The notes: generated by a model not told the origin, from the sequence alone. Shown: positions 34,207 through 43,060, counted from the first letter of the stretch. The stretch: 64,000 nucleotides of DNA from Sporomusa sphaeroides DSM 2875 (GCF_001941975.2 NZ_CP146991.1:1536524-1600523), one strand, 5' to 3'. Program-made: numbers and translations.

Positions 34207-37050
34207 ATGCAAAAGGATGTGCTCGTTATTGGCGGTGGCATTGCCGGTCTGCAGGCGGCTCTGGAATTAGCTGGGGCAGGATACCCTGTTCATTTGATAA
34301 CAGATGAAGCAAATCTGGGTGGAAAACTGGTCGATTCATCAGAAAATGGCAGCAAGGCAGCCTGTGTCTGGGGTGATCAGGTTAACATTTCTGCTTTGTA
34401 TTTGGGCGGCAATCTCCATGCATCCAGTACGGTATTGGGTTCGCTCATTACCCGTGCCTACAACAATCCGCTTGTTCATCTCTATACCAGCAGCAAACTG
34501 GTCGAACTGCAGGGCGATGTAGGCCACTTCCAAGCTACCATTAGCGATGTCGCAACCGGCAAGCGCACCCAAAAACTCGTCGTCGGAGCGGTTATTCTGG
34601 CAGCCGGTTTCAGCATGTATGATGTGTCTAAAAAAGGCGAATACGGCTATGGATATCATAAGAACGTTGTCACCAGCTTAGAGTTTGAGCATATGCTCTC
34701 TGAGAGCCGCTATCGTTCAGACTGTATCAGACGGCCATCGGACGGCAAATGCGCGGAAAAAATTGCGTTCATACAGTGTGTAGGCTCCCGTGACGTAGTG
34801 TCAAAGGGAGAATACTGTTCGGCAATATGCTGTATGTTTACCGCCAAAGAAGCAATCTTGGCAAAAGAATTTTCTCCTAAAACCGATGTTACGGTTTTTT
34901 ACCTTGATCTTAGGGCCTGTGGCAAGAATTTTGACACCTTCTTATCCCGGGCTCAGGAATTAGGTACCAAATATGTGCGGACCATGATTTCCGAGGTAAA
35001 AGAAGACCCCGTGACGGAGAAATTATCCATTAATTATGCCGCAGCCAGCAAACCGCTTGCTGAAGAATTTGATTTGGTGGTTCTTGCAGCAGGTATTCGT
35101 CCGTCCACCCGTCTGAAAGAAACTGCCGGAATTTTACAACTTCCTCTTAATGAACATGGCTTTGTGCAGGTAGATCCCCTTGACCCGGTAAATACCAAAC
35201 GCCCCGGCGTATTTTCTGTCGGCGGCAGTCAAGGTCCGCTTGATGTTCCCGAGACTATGGCTTTGGCCAGCGCCGCAGCTGCTGCTACAGCCAGAGTACT
35301 GGGCAAATCAGAGGGGCGACCGGCTCGCAAGCCTGTGGCTGAACGTGATGTAACGAAAGAACCGCTCAGACTTGGCGTTTTCCTCTGCAAAAGCGGGTTA
35401 GCCGCTATGGGAGCTGATACCGAAGCTGTGATTCAGGCAGCCAAAGGCCAAGGCGATGTAGTAGTGGTTGAATGCGACCAAGCGGTCTGTCAACCGGAAG
35501 CTATAGCTAAAATACAAAACCTGATTGCTACCCAGGGGCTCAACCGCATTGTGGTTGCTCCCTGTGTCTTGAAACACAATCTTACTCTCTTCCAGGAGGC
35601 TGCGCAGGCTGCAGGCTTAAATCGCATGCTGGTTGAAATGGCCCCTGTGCCTGTGAAGAATTGGGAGAATCATTCTGAGAAGGCCAACAGTGCGGCTATT
35701 GCTGTTACTGTGCGTGCTGTCAAGGATGTCAAGAACTTTAAACCGCTAAGATGGCATGCTGAACCGGTTGTTCCCCGTGCGCTGATCGTTGGCGGCGGTG
35801 TTACCGGCATGGCTGCGGCATTAGCGTTAGCTGATCGTGGCTATAGTTCTACCATTGTTGAGAAGTCGGCCGAACTTGGCGGCTATGTCCGTAATTTTAC
35901 CGGCAGCTTAGAAACCGATGACCTAAAGAAAACTGTCGAAAATTTGGAAAAGCAAGTTGCCAAGAATGACAAGATTGAGGTGCTGGTTAACTCGGAAGTT
36001 GCCCACTTCAGCGGTCGTCAGGGCCATTTCATCACTTTGGTGGCAACCGGTCAGGGACAGATAAAAACAACTAAGAATGTGGAACATGGCGTGGTAATCC
36101 TGGCTACAGGCACGACAACCTATGTTCCGGCCGAATATATGTATGGTGAAGATCAGCGGGTTATCACCGGTGTTGAGGCTATGTACCGGCTGGTTGACGG
36201 GCGTTTGCCGGCAAAAGGCGAGCCTACCTATGTCTTTGTCCAATGCGTCGGCTCGCGCAATGAGGAGCACAAATACTGCAGCCGTACCTGCTGCGGTGAA
36301 ACCGTATATGCGGCTGCCAAAATTAAAGAGCAAAACCCTGATGCCAAGGTATATGTGTTATCCCGTGATATCCGCACGCCTGGCTATCTTGAACTCAAAT
36401 ACCGTGATGCCCGGAAAGCCGGCGTAGTGTTTGTCCACTATGACGAAACTGACAAGCCGGTATTAGTAAAAGACAAAGACGGCAACCTGTCGATGGCTGT
36501 TAATGATCCGCAATCCGGACTGACCTTGAATTTGAAACCGGATCAGGTGATTTTGGCAGTAGCTCAGACGGCTTCCAAGGAAGCCGAGCAGCTTGCCAAT
36601 ATTTTCAAGATTCAGGTTAATGCCGATGGTTTCCTTTCCGAAACCCACTCAAATTTTGGTACGATTGCTTTCCCTGGCGGCGGCATCTTTATATCCGGTG
36701 CAGCCCATGGGCCAAAATCAGTGGTTGAATGTCTGACCCAAGCTAAAGGCGTAGCTGGGCGCGCGGCTCGTATTCTGGCACAGCCTGCACTCATGATGGG
36801 TGGTATGGTGGCTGAGGTAGAATGGGAAAAATGCGCAGCCTGCCTGACTTGTGTACGGACTTGCCCTTACACTATCCCACAAATCACTCGCGAGAAGAAA
36901 GAAATGGGCGCTGCCTATATTCCGCCTGCTGATTGCCGTGGCTGTGGCATGTGTGCATCCGAATGTCCGAATAAGGCTATTTTTGTCCATCATTATCAGG
37001 ACGATGAGGTACTCTCACGGGTTGAGACCGCGTTGACGGAGGTGGGTTAA
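34207..37050 (+). CDS. hdrA: HdrA-like FAD/iron-sulfur protein with two HdrA modules
   Basis: 947 residues. Module 1: FAD site VIGGGIAGLQAALELAG at the N-terminus and QCVGSRD...YCSAICC near residue 191. A middle domain (about 390-520) contains ECDQAVCQP. Module 2: a second dinucleotide site LIVGGGVTGMAAALALADRG near residue 530 and QCVGSRN...YCSRTCC near residue 679. The C-terminus holds two [4Fe-4S] motifs (CAACLTCVRTCP, about 876; CRGCGMCASECP, about 910). HdrA is the FAD site of electron bifurcation or confurcation in Hdr complexes. The duplication suggests a fused double HdrA. Start ATG 34207 has AAAGG upstream; GTG 34198 is too close. mvhD follows after 1 base. Confidence 0.9.
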   Translation: MQKDVLVIGGGIAGLQAALELAGAGYPVHLITDEANLGGKLVDSSENGSKAACVWGDQVNISALYLGGNLHASSTVLGSLITRAYNNPLVHLYTSSKLVELQGDVGHFQATISDVATGKRTQKLVVGAVILAAGFSMYDVSKKGEYGYGYHKNVVTSLEFEHMLSESRYRSDCIRRPSDGKCAEKIAFIQCVGSRDVVSKGEYCSAICCMFTAKEAILAKEFSPKTDVTVFYLDLRACGKNFDTFLSRAQELGTKYVRTMISEVKEDPVTEKLSINYAAASKPLAEEFDLVVLAAGIRPSTRLKETAGILQLPLNEHGFVQVDPLDPVNTKRPGVFSVGGSQGPLDVPETMALASAAAAATARVLGKSEGRPARKPVAERDVTKEPLRLGVFLCKSGLAAMGADTEAVIQAAKGQGDVVVVECDQAVCQPEAIAKIQNLIATQGLNRIVVAPCVLKHNLTLFQEAAQAAGLNRMLVEMAPVPVKNWENHSEKANSAAIAVTVRAVKDVKNFKPLRWHAEPVVPRALIVGGGVTGMAAALALADRGYSSTIVEKSAELGGYVRNFTGSLETDDLKKTVENLEKQVAKNDKIEVLVNSEVAHFSGRQGHFITLVATGQGQIKTTKNVEHGVVILATGTTTYVPAEYMYGEDQRVITGVEAMYRLVDGRLPAKGEPTYVFVQCVGSRNEEHKYCSRTCCGETVYAAAKIKEQNPDAKVYVLSRDIRTPGYLELKYRDARKAGVVFVHYDETDKPVLVKDKDGNLSMAVNDPQSGLTLNLKPDQVILAVAQTASKEAEQLANIFKIQVNADGFLSETHSNFGTIAFPGGGIFISGAAHGPKSVVECLTQAKGVAGRAARILAQPALMMGGMVAEVEWEKCAACLTCVRTCPYTIPQITREKKEMGAAYIPPADCRGCGMCASECPNKAIFVHHYQDDEVLSRVETALTEVG

Positions 37051-37051
37051 T

Positions 37052-37459
37052 ATGAGTGAAGGTAAAGTTGTTGGTTTTGTTTGCCGCTTGTGTGCGCTAA
37101 TTAGCTCTGACCTTGGCCCTCCAGCCGATGTTAACGTGAAAATCGAAACCGTTGAATTGCCTTGCGCCGGTAAAGTTGACGGCAGACTGTTGTTAGAGGC
37201 TTTTGAAAAGGGCGCTGACGCTGTCTTTGTCGCTGGCTGTCCTGAGCATGAGTGCATGAACGTCAATGGCAGTTCACGTGCCCGGAAACGTTTGGAGCAT
37301 ATCCAGGAAATTTTGGATCAAGTCGGCATTGGCCGGGAACGGTTAGTTATGTACAACGTGTCCGGCACCCATGGTCCGCGTTTTGCCCATATCGCCCGGG
37401 ATATGGCCGGCCTCTTAGAGAAATTAGGTCCGAGTCCGCTTAAGGCCCGGAAGGCCTAG
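37052..37459 (+). CDS. mvhD: MvhD/FlpD-type electron-transfer protein
   Basis: 135 residues, the MvhD/FlpD delta-subunit family with a [2Fe-2S] cluster. Visible motifs: VCRLCA at the N-terminus, ELPCAGKVDGRLLLEAF, AGCPEHECMN and the SGTHGPRFAHIA tail. It passes electrons between a partner (hydrogenase, NADH dehydrogenase or formate dehydrogenase) and HdrA. The first Cys motif differs from the more common CxYxxAD form. One base from hdrA, 21 bases before metV. Confidence 0.9.
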   Translation: MSEGKVVGFVCRLCALISSDLGPPADVNVKIETVELPCAGKVDGRLLLEAFEKGADAVFVAGCPEHECMNVNGSSRARKRLEHIQEILDQVGIGRERLVMYNVSGTHGPRFAHIARDMAGLLEKLGPSPLKARKA

Positions 37460-37480
37460 AAAGGAGACGAGTCAAGCGAT

Positions 37481-38149
37481 ATGATAGTTGCACAAATAAA
37501 GCCAATTGAAGAAATTGCCGAAAGTATAAAAGGCGCTAAAAAAGTACTGGTTGCCGGTTGCGGCGGCTGTGTTACCGTATGTCTGTCCGGTGGGCAAAAA
37601 GAAGCCGATATTCTGGCCAGTGCCTTGCGGATGAAGCTGGAGGTTGACGGTCAGCCTACCTCTATCGAAACTGCTACTTATGAGCGGCAGTGTGATCCGG
37701 AATATGCGGCCAGATTTAAAGAACATCTTAAAGATGTTGATGTTGTGGTGTCCGTGGCTTGTGGCGTTGGTGTGCAGTACATGGCGGAAACCTATCCGGA
37801 AATTATTTTTGTACCAGGCCAAAACACTACCTTTGCCGGCGCTGCTATTGAGCATGGCATCTGGGAAGAACGCTGTATGCTATGCGGCGAGTGTGTACTT
37901 GCCAAAACCGGCGGCGTATGTCCTATTATCCGTTGCTCCAAGAGCTTGATGAATGGTCCGTGTGGCGGTTCCCAAAACGGTGTTTGCGAAATCAGCAAAG
38001 ATACCCCATGCGGATGGCAGCTTATTTATGATCGCCTCAAAAGCCAAAACCGTCTGGAAATGATGACCGAGGTATTACCCGCAAAAGACTGGTCGAAGAG
38101 CAGAGACGGCGGTCCCCGCAAAATTGTGAGGGAGGATGTGCGGTTATGA
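37481..38149 (+). CDS. metV: Methylenetetrahydrofolate reductase partner MetV
   Basis: 222 residues. Cys-rich C-terminal half: RCMLCGECVLAKTGGVCP and IIRCSKSLMNGPCGGSQNG, typical of the zinc/Fe-S protein MetV that accompanies MetF in acetogens. It links MetF to the electron supply. It overlaps metF by 4 bases (ATGA). The N-terminal half (GCGGCVTVCLSGGQKEA) has another Cys cluster. Shine-Dalgarno AAGGAGACG before ATG 37481. Confidence 0.93.
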   Translation: MIVAQIKPIEEIAESIKGAKKVLVAGCGGCVTVCLSGGQKEADILASALRMKLEVDGQPTSIETATYERQCDPEYAARFKEHLKDVDVVVSVACGVGVQYMAETYPEIIFVPGQNTTFAGAAIEHGIWEERCMLCGECVLAKTGGVCPIIRCSKSLMNGPCGGSQNGVCEISKDTPCGWQLIYDRLKSQNRLEMMTEVLPAKDWSKSRDGGPRKIVREDVRL

Positions 38150-39102
38150 GCGAAGCAGTAGCAATTGACAAACAAGCTGTGTTAAAAACAGAAAGCAAAT
38201 TAGAAAAACTGTACTCCTTAGGCCATTTTGTGGTGACAGGCGAACTTGGACCGCCCCAGCATTCTAACGGTCATGAATTAGAACACCATGCCCATGAACT
38301 TAAAGACATAGTGGATGGTTTTAACCTTACGGACAACCAAACAGCTATTGTGCGGCTGTCCAGCATTGCTGCCGGTGTCCATGTCCTTAAGGGCGGCGGC
38401 GTTCCCATTATTCAGATGACTTGCCGGGACCGTAACCGTATTGCCATGCAAAGCGATTTGCTGGGGGCTTATAGCATAGGAATTCGCGATGTATTATGCC
38501 TAAGCGGTGACCACCAGTCTTTCGGCAACCATCCGACAAGTAAAAATGTGTATGATGTTGATTCCGTACAATTGATTTCCATGGTCAAAAAGATGCGGGA
38601 TGACAAAAAGTTTCTGTCCGATGCCGTTATCAAAACAGACGAGCCGCGTTTCTTTATCGGTGCTGTAGAAAATCCGTTTGGCGATCCCTTTGAATTCCGG
38701 GCTATCCGTCTTGAAAAGAAAGTAAATGCCGGCGCTGATTTCATCCAGACGCAGGCCATATTTGATATCGAAAAATTTGCCCGGTTCATGGAAATGGTAG
38801 TGGCCCGCGGTATTCATGAACGGACTAAGATTACTGCTGGTATTCTGCCTGTGCGTTCGGTAAAAGCGCTGCAGTACATGAAGAAAGACGTTGCCGGTAT
38901 GGAAATTCCCGATAGCCTGATTGAGCGCATGAAGAAAACTGAGGACCCGAAAAAAGAGGGTATCCAGGTTGCTATTGAAATGTGCAACGAGCTCAAAAAG
39001 ATCCCAGGTGTAGCCGGTATTCATATTATGCCTGTTGGCTGGGAAGCAGCCCTGCCTGAGATTGTAAAAGGAGCAGGGTTCCTGCCGCGTCCTAAAGTTT
39101 AA
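38146..39102 (+). CDS. metF: Methylenetetrahydrofolate reductase MetF
   Basis: 318 residues, TIM-barrel flavoprotein. VTGELGPPQ with the catalytic Glu near residue 31, DNQTAIVRLSS, and LCLSGDHQSFGNHP are recognisable. It reduces methylene-THF to methyl-THF. In this gene order (hdrCBA-mvhD-metV-metF) the reductant probably comes through MetV and the Hdr/MvhD proteins, as in the Moorella complex. Last gene of the co-directional Wood-Ljungdahl block. Confidence 0.95.
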   Translation: MSEAVAIDKQAVLKTESKLEKLYSLGHFVVTGELGPPQHSNGHELEHHAHELKDIVDGFNLTDNQTAIVRLSSIAAGVHVLKGGGVPIIQMTCRDRNRIAMQSDLLGAYSIGIRDVLCLSGDHQSFGNHPTSKNVYDVDSVQLISMVKKMRDDKKFLSDAVIKTDEPRFFIGAVENPFGDPFEFRAIRLEKKVNAGADFIQTQAIFDIEKFARFMEMVVARGIHERTKITAGILPVRSVKALQYMKKDVAGMEIPDSLIERMKKTEDPKKEGIQVAIEMCNELKKIPGVAGIHIMPVGWEAALPEIVKGAGFLPRPKV

Positions 39103-39165
39103 TATCGTTGTTATCCCATAATCTGGCTAAGCATTGGTTTAGAAGGATATACTCAGGGAGAATGG

Positions 39166-39199
39166 TAGGGTCAGCCTGGGAAGAAAATGGCTGACCCTA
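39166..39199 (+). terminator. Terminator after metF
   Basis: TAGGGTCAGCC (39166-39176) pairs with GGCTGACCCTA (39189-39199), an 11-bp stem with a 12-base loop, followed by a moderately T-rich stretch. It ends the Wood-Ljungdahl block. Confidence 0.7.
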
Positions 39200-39238
39200 T
39201 ATCCTATCATTTTGCGGCAATACTTTGAGTAACTTAAA

Positions 39239-39256
39239 TTGTGCAAATTTTCACAT
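39239..39256. promoter_or_regulatory. Rex-like operator before hydC
   Basis: TTGTGCAAATTTTCACAT resembles the redox-sensor Rex site TTGTGAA-N4-TTCACAA: TTGTG and CACA are kept at the right distance (18 bp overall), with three mismatches. Rex senses NADH/NAD+ and commonly controls hydrogenase and fermentation genes in Firmicutes. It lies about 100 bases before the hydC start. Confidence 0.55.
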
Positions 39257-39357
39257 ATAAATTTAGTATAGTTACTCCTAGTCGTTGTTATGCTCCTTCA
39301 GGTACTGACTTGTCTTGGTAATTACAAGATGTCAAAAGAAAGGGTGAGATAACAAGC

Positions 39358-39882
39358 ATGTGTTGTTCAAAAGTAACAAAAGATCAGGCATTGGAAATCA
39401 TCAGAAGATACGAGCAAGTCTTGGCCATTATCAATCAATATGGTAAAGCCAAAGAGCAGTTGTTATCAATACTATTAGATATTCAGGCAACCTCCGGCGA
39501 AAACTACGTAGCCGAAGAATGGGCCGAAGTCGTCGCCTGCCAACTGGATGTGCCCATCAGCAAAATCCATGATGTTCTTACCTTCTATGCCATGTTCAGT
39601 ACGGTGCCCCGGGGCAAATATGTCATTGAAATCTGTAAAAGCACACCCTGCCATGTAACCAAAGCCGATGCCGTAGTGGCCCTGTTTGAAGCAGAATTGG
39701 GCATTAAGCTGGGTGAGACCACTCCTGACAATCAGTTTACCCTGCTGCACACCAGCTGTGTAGGCGCCTGTGATATTGGTCCGGTAGCCAAAATCGGCGA
39801 TGAAGTCTATGGTAACCTGACCGCAGCCAAGGTAGCCGAAATTGTGACAAGTTACCGGGGGGTGTCGTCATGTCAAAAATAA
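39358..39882 (+). CDS. hydC: [FeFe]-hydrogenase subunit HydC (NuoE-like)
   Basis: 174 residues, thioredoxin-like [2Fe-2S] family. Cluster ligands: CKSTPC (about residue 99) and CVGAC (about 138), with the N-terminal helical region ending in KIHDVLTFYAMF. It is the small electron-transfer subunit of the NAD-linked multimeric [FeFe]-hydrogenase. It overlaps hydB by 13 bases. The start ATG 39358 has AAAGGGTGAG upstream. Confidence 0.9.
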   Translation: MCCSKVTKDQALEIIRRYEQVLAIINQYGKAKEQLLSILLDIQATSGENYVAEEWAEVVACQLDVPISKIHDVLTFYAMFSTVPRGKYVIEICKSTPCHVTKADAVVALFEAELGIKLGETTPDNQFTLLHTSCVGACDIGPVAKIGDEVYGNLTAAKVAEIVTSYRGVSSCQK

Positions 39883-41171
39883 ACCAACTCATTTCCGGCA
39901 ATTGCGGCGTCATTCGTCCTGACTGTACCGAAGCCTATGTAAAGTCCGGCGGGTATGAAGGTCTGAAAAAAGCCTTTACCATGAAACCGGAAGACATTAT
40001 CGGCGAAGTGAAAAAGGCCAAGCTCTTAGGCCGCGGCGGCGCGGCGTATCCGGCCGGTTCCAAATGGGAACAGCTGCTGGAAATCCCCGAATTCCCCAAA
40101 TACATTGTCATTAACGCCGACGAAGGCGAGCCAGGCACCTTTAAGGATAAAATCCTTTTAGGCCAGGATCCGCTCCGGGTCATCGAAGGCATGACCATTG
40201 CCGGTTATGTGTTCAACTCCCACGACGGCTATATTTATATTCGCGGCGAATACCGCGCCATTCAGAAAGTCTTCCAAAGCGCCATCGACAACGCCGTCAA
40301 AGCCGGTTATCTGGGCAAAAACATCCTGGGCAGCGGCTTTGAATTCAACATCCACATCATGACCGGCGCCGGCGCCTATGTCTGCGGCGAAAACTCCGCC
40401 CTCCTAAACTCCATCGAAGGCAAGGCCGGCCGCCCGCGCATCAAACCGCCCCATCTGGCCGAAGTCGGCCTGTTCCTCCTGCCCACCCTCGTAAACAACG
40501 TAGAATCCATTGCCAACATCCCCACCATCGTCTTAGAAGGCGGCGACAAATACCTAAGCTATGGTACCAAAGACAGCGGCGGCACCAAGCTCGTCTGTCT
40601 GTCCGGTAACGTCGTTAACCGCGGCGTATACGAAATCCCCTTTGGCGTCAGCCTGCGCGATGTCATCTATGACCCTGAACTGGGCGGCGGCATCCCTGAC
40701 GGCAAAAAACTTAAATTCTTCCATTTAGGCGGCCAGTCCGGCCCCATTGGCAGTGAAGCCCAGCTTGACACCCCCTATTGCTACAAAGCCCTCCGCAATG
40801 CCGGTTTAAGCGTTGGCTCCGGTGCCGTCGTCGTTATGGACGAAGACGTGTGCGTCATCGATTACCTCAAAGGCGTAACCGAATTCTTCATCCATGAATC
40901 CTGCGGCAAATGCACCCCCTGCCGCGAAGGCAACAAGCAAATCTATGAGATACTGGGCAAAATTTCCGCAGGTCAGGCAACCCAGCACGACATGACCGTG
41001 CTGCGGCGGTTAATTGACACCATGACCAATGCCTCCTTCTGTGGTTTGGGCCAATCGGCAGCCGTAGCCCTCAACACCTGCTGGAAGCTCTTTAAAGCCG
41101 AATTCGAAGATCACCTGAACCAGAAATGTCCGGCACAAATTTGCTTTACTGAACAGGAAAGAGGTGAGTAG
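39870..41171 (+). CDS. hydB: [FeFe]-hydrogenase subunit HydB (NuoF-like, FMN/NAD site)
   Basis: 433 residues. NAD/FMN-binding GRGGAAYPAGSKWE near residue 50, INADEGEPGTFKD near 85, and the [4Fe-4S] motif ESCGKCTPCREG near 345. It lacks the N-terminal ferredoxin domain and the C-terminal 2x[4Fe-4S] extension of the roughly 600-residue HydB known from other bifurcating hydrogenases, so it is the short NuoF-type form. It holds the NAD(P)H site. Codon use shifts to strongly C-ending codons from about base 40010 through hydA. Confidence 0.9.
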   Translation: MSKINQLISGNCGVIRPDCTEAYVKSGGYEGLKKAFTMKPEDIIGEVKKAKLLGRGGAAYPAGSKWEQLLEIPEFPKYIVINADEGEPGTFKDKILLGQDPLRVIEGMTIAGYVFNSHDGYIYIRGEYRAIQKVFQSAIDNAVKAGYLGKNILGSGFEFNIHIMTGAGAYVCGENSALLNSIEGKAGRPRIKPPHLAEVGLFLLPTLVNNVESIANIPTIVLEGGDKYLSYGTKDSGGTKLVCLSGNVVNRGVYEIPFGVSLRDVIYDPELGGGIPDGKKLKFFHLGGQSGPIGSEAQLDTPYCYKALRNAGLSVGSGAVVVMDEDVCVIDYLKGVTEFFIHESCGKCTPCREGNKQIYEILGKISAGQATQHDMTVLRRLIDTMTNASFCGLGQSAAVALNTCWKLFKAEFEDHLNQKCPAQICFTEQERGE

Positions 41172-41172
41172 T

Positions 41173-42918
41173 GTGGGTCATCATGCATCCGATCCCAACA
41201 AAATCGTCAACATTACCATAGACGGCATCCCCGTATCATGTCCTGAAACTACCCTGATCTTAGATGCCGCCAAAATGGTCGGCATCGACATTCCCGTACT
41301 CTGCTACCATCCGGACCTTAAAGTGCGAGCTACCTGCCGCCTGTGCGTAGTCGAGCTTAAAGGCCAGAAAAAACTCAAAACCGCCTGCAGCAACGAAGTC
41401 TGGGACGGCGCCGAATTCATCACCAACAGCCCGGCTGTCCGCCAGGCCAGAAAAGACGTGCTTGAACTCATATTGGCCGAACATCCCCAGGACTGCCTCC
41501 AGTGCATCAGAAACACCAACTGTGAACTCCAGCAGCTGGCCCGTGACTTTGGCATAGCTAAGCCCCTGTTTGAAAACCAGCCCAAACAAATCCCTGTCGA
41601 AGCCTCCAACGGCGTCATCGTCCGCGACATGTCCAAATGCGTCAAATGCGGCCGCTGTGTCGAAATGTGCCAGGAAGTCCAGACCGTCGGCGCCATCAAC
41701 ACCGCCCACCGGTCTGTGGACTACGAAATCACCACCGCCTTCGACCGGCCGCTCCAGGACAGCACCTGCGTCTACTGCGGTCAGTGCATAGCCGTCTGTC
41801 CTGTCGGCGCCCTCTACGAAAACGACGAAACCGAAAAAGTCTGGCAAGCCATTGCCGACACCGATAACCATGTACTCGTCCAAGTCGCCCCCGCTGTCCG
41901 GGTAGCCCTCGGCGAAGAATTCGGCCTCGCGCCAGGCAGCATCACCACCGGCAAAATGGTAGCCGCCCTGCGCCGCTTAGGCTTTGACAAAGTCTTTGAC
42001 ACCGACTTTGCCGCCGACGTCACCATCATGGAAGAAGGCAGCGAACTCCTCGAAAGAATGAGCCAGGGCGGCACCCTGCCCCTCATCACCTCCTGCAGCC
42101 CGGGCTGGATCAACTTTGTCGAAACCTTCTATCCCGACCTGCTGGACAACGTCTCCACCTGTAAATCGCCGCAGCAAATGTTTGGCGCTTTAGCCAAAAG
42201 CTATTACCCTCAAAAAGCCGGTATCGACGCCGCCAAAATCGTATCTGTCTCCATCATGCCCTGCACCGCCAAGAAATATGAAAGCGCCCGTCCCGAAATG
42301 AACGGCAGCGGCTACCGGGATGTCGACATCGTCTTAACCACCCGTGAACTGGCGAGAATGATCAAACAAGCCGGCTTTGACTTTAATAAACTGACCGAAG
42401 AAGAATTTGACGCACCCCTTGGCCTGTCCACCGGTGCCGCCGTCATCTTCGGCACCTCCGGCGGTGTTATGGAAGCCGCGCTGCGTACCGTCTACGAAGT
42501 AGTCACAGGCAAAGAACTGGCCAACGTCGATTTCGAAGGCGTACGCGGCCTCACCGGCGTTAAAGAAGCCGAAGTGGACCTTGACGGCAAGAAAGTCAAA
42601 GTGGCCATTGCCAACGGCCTGAAAAATGCCCGGGTCATTTTGGATAAAATCCGCGCCGGCGACTGTGAGTATCAGTTTGTGGAAATCATGTGCTGTCCTG
42701 GCGGCTGCATTGGCGGCGGCGGTCAGCCCTGGGGCACCACCAAGGCTACCAAGGAAGCCCGGATGGCCGGTCTGTATCAGGCCGACCGCGAGCTGCCTAT
42801 CAGGCAGTCGCACAAAAATCCGGCGGTGAAAGCGTTGTATGACGAGTTCCTGGGTAAACCCTTAAGTCACAAATCCCATGAGCTGCTGCATACTCATTAT
42901 CATCCCAAGCATAAGTAG
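41173..42918 (+). CDS. hydA: [FeFe]-hydrogenase catalytic subunit HydA (trimeric, NAD-linked type)
   Basis: 581 residues. N-terminal [2Fe-2S] (LCYHP and ATCRLCVVEL), the His-containing [4Fe-4S] site HPQDCLQCIRNTNC, two [4Fe-4S] motifs (CVKCGRCVEMC, CVYCGQCIAVCP), and the H-cluster domain with L1 TSCSPGW, L2 MPCTAKKYE and L3 CCPGGCIGGGGQP. With HydB and HydC it would couple H2 to NAD(H) and ferredoxin. L1 has Ser where the HDCR-type hydrogenase at 58.2 kb has a second Cys. Start: GTG 41173 has GAGGTG 6 bases upstream; GTG 41164 overlaps that site. Confidence 0.93.
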   Translation: MGHHASDPNKIVNITIDGIPVSCPETTLILDAAKMVGIDIPVLCYHPDLKVRATCRLCVVELKGQKKLKTACSNEVWDGAEFITNSPAVRQARKDVLELILAEHPQDCLQCIRNTNCELQQLARDFGIAKPLFENQPKQIPVEASNGVIVRDMSKCVKCGRCVEMCQEVQTVGAINTAHRSVDYEITTAFDRPLQDSTCVYCGQCIAVCPVGALYENDETEKVWQAIADTDNHVLVQVAPAVRVALGEEFGLAPGSITTGKMVAALRRLGFDKVFDTDFAADVTIMEEGSELLERMSQGGTLPLITSCSPGWINFVETFYPDLLDNVSTCKSPQQMFGALAKSYYPQKAGIDAAKIVSVSIMPCTAKKYESARPEMNGSGYRDVDIVLTTRELARMIKQAGFDFNKLTEEEFDAPLGLSTGAAVIFGTSGGVMEAALRTVYEVVTGKELANVDFEGVRGLTGVKEAEVDLDGKKVKVAIANGLKNARVILDKIRAGDCEYQFVEIMCCPGGCIGGGGQPWGTTKATKEARMAGLYQADRELPIRQSHKNPAVKALYDEFLGKPLSHKSHELLHTHYHPKHK

Positions 42919-43016
42919 ATAAGCAGAGAACCAGGTTATTAGGAGCAGCGCGACGCTAGAACTTGTGTGAATCGCTTAGTTCCAAGCGGAGCGCGGAACT
43001 TCCTTTATAAAGGTTG

Positions 43017-43060
43017 TGATAAATGAGGACGGCTTCAAAAACAGCCGTCCTCATTTATTA
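43017..43060 (+). terminator. Terminator after hydA
   Basis: 14-bp perfect stem (43021-43034 with 43043-43056), extended by four further pairs including one G-U, loop TCAAAAAC. A/T-rich on both sides, so it may work on both strands. Confidence 0.85.

Noticed and set aside
39161-39199. AGGATAT...GAAT before hydC as a sigma-H-like promoter
   Set aside because: The spacing between AGGATAT and GAAT is about 6 bases, not 11-12, and GAAT overlaps the metF terminator.
41260-41883. 207-codon open frame on the minus strand inside hydA
   Set aside because: The C-rich codon use of hydA produces long antisense frames; sequence is low-complexity (Phe, Asp, Gly, Val) and looks like no family.
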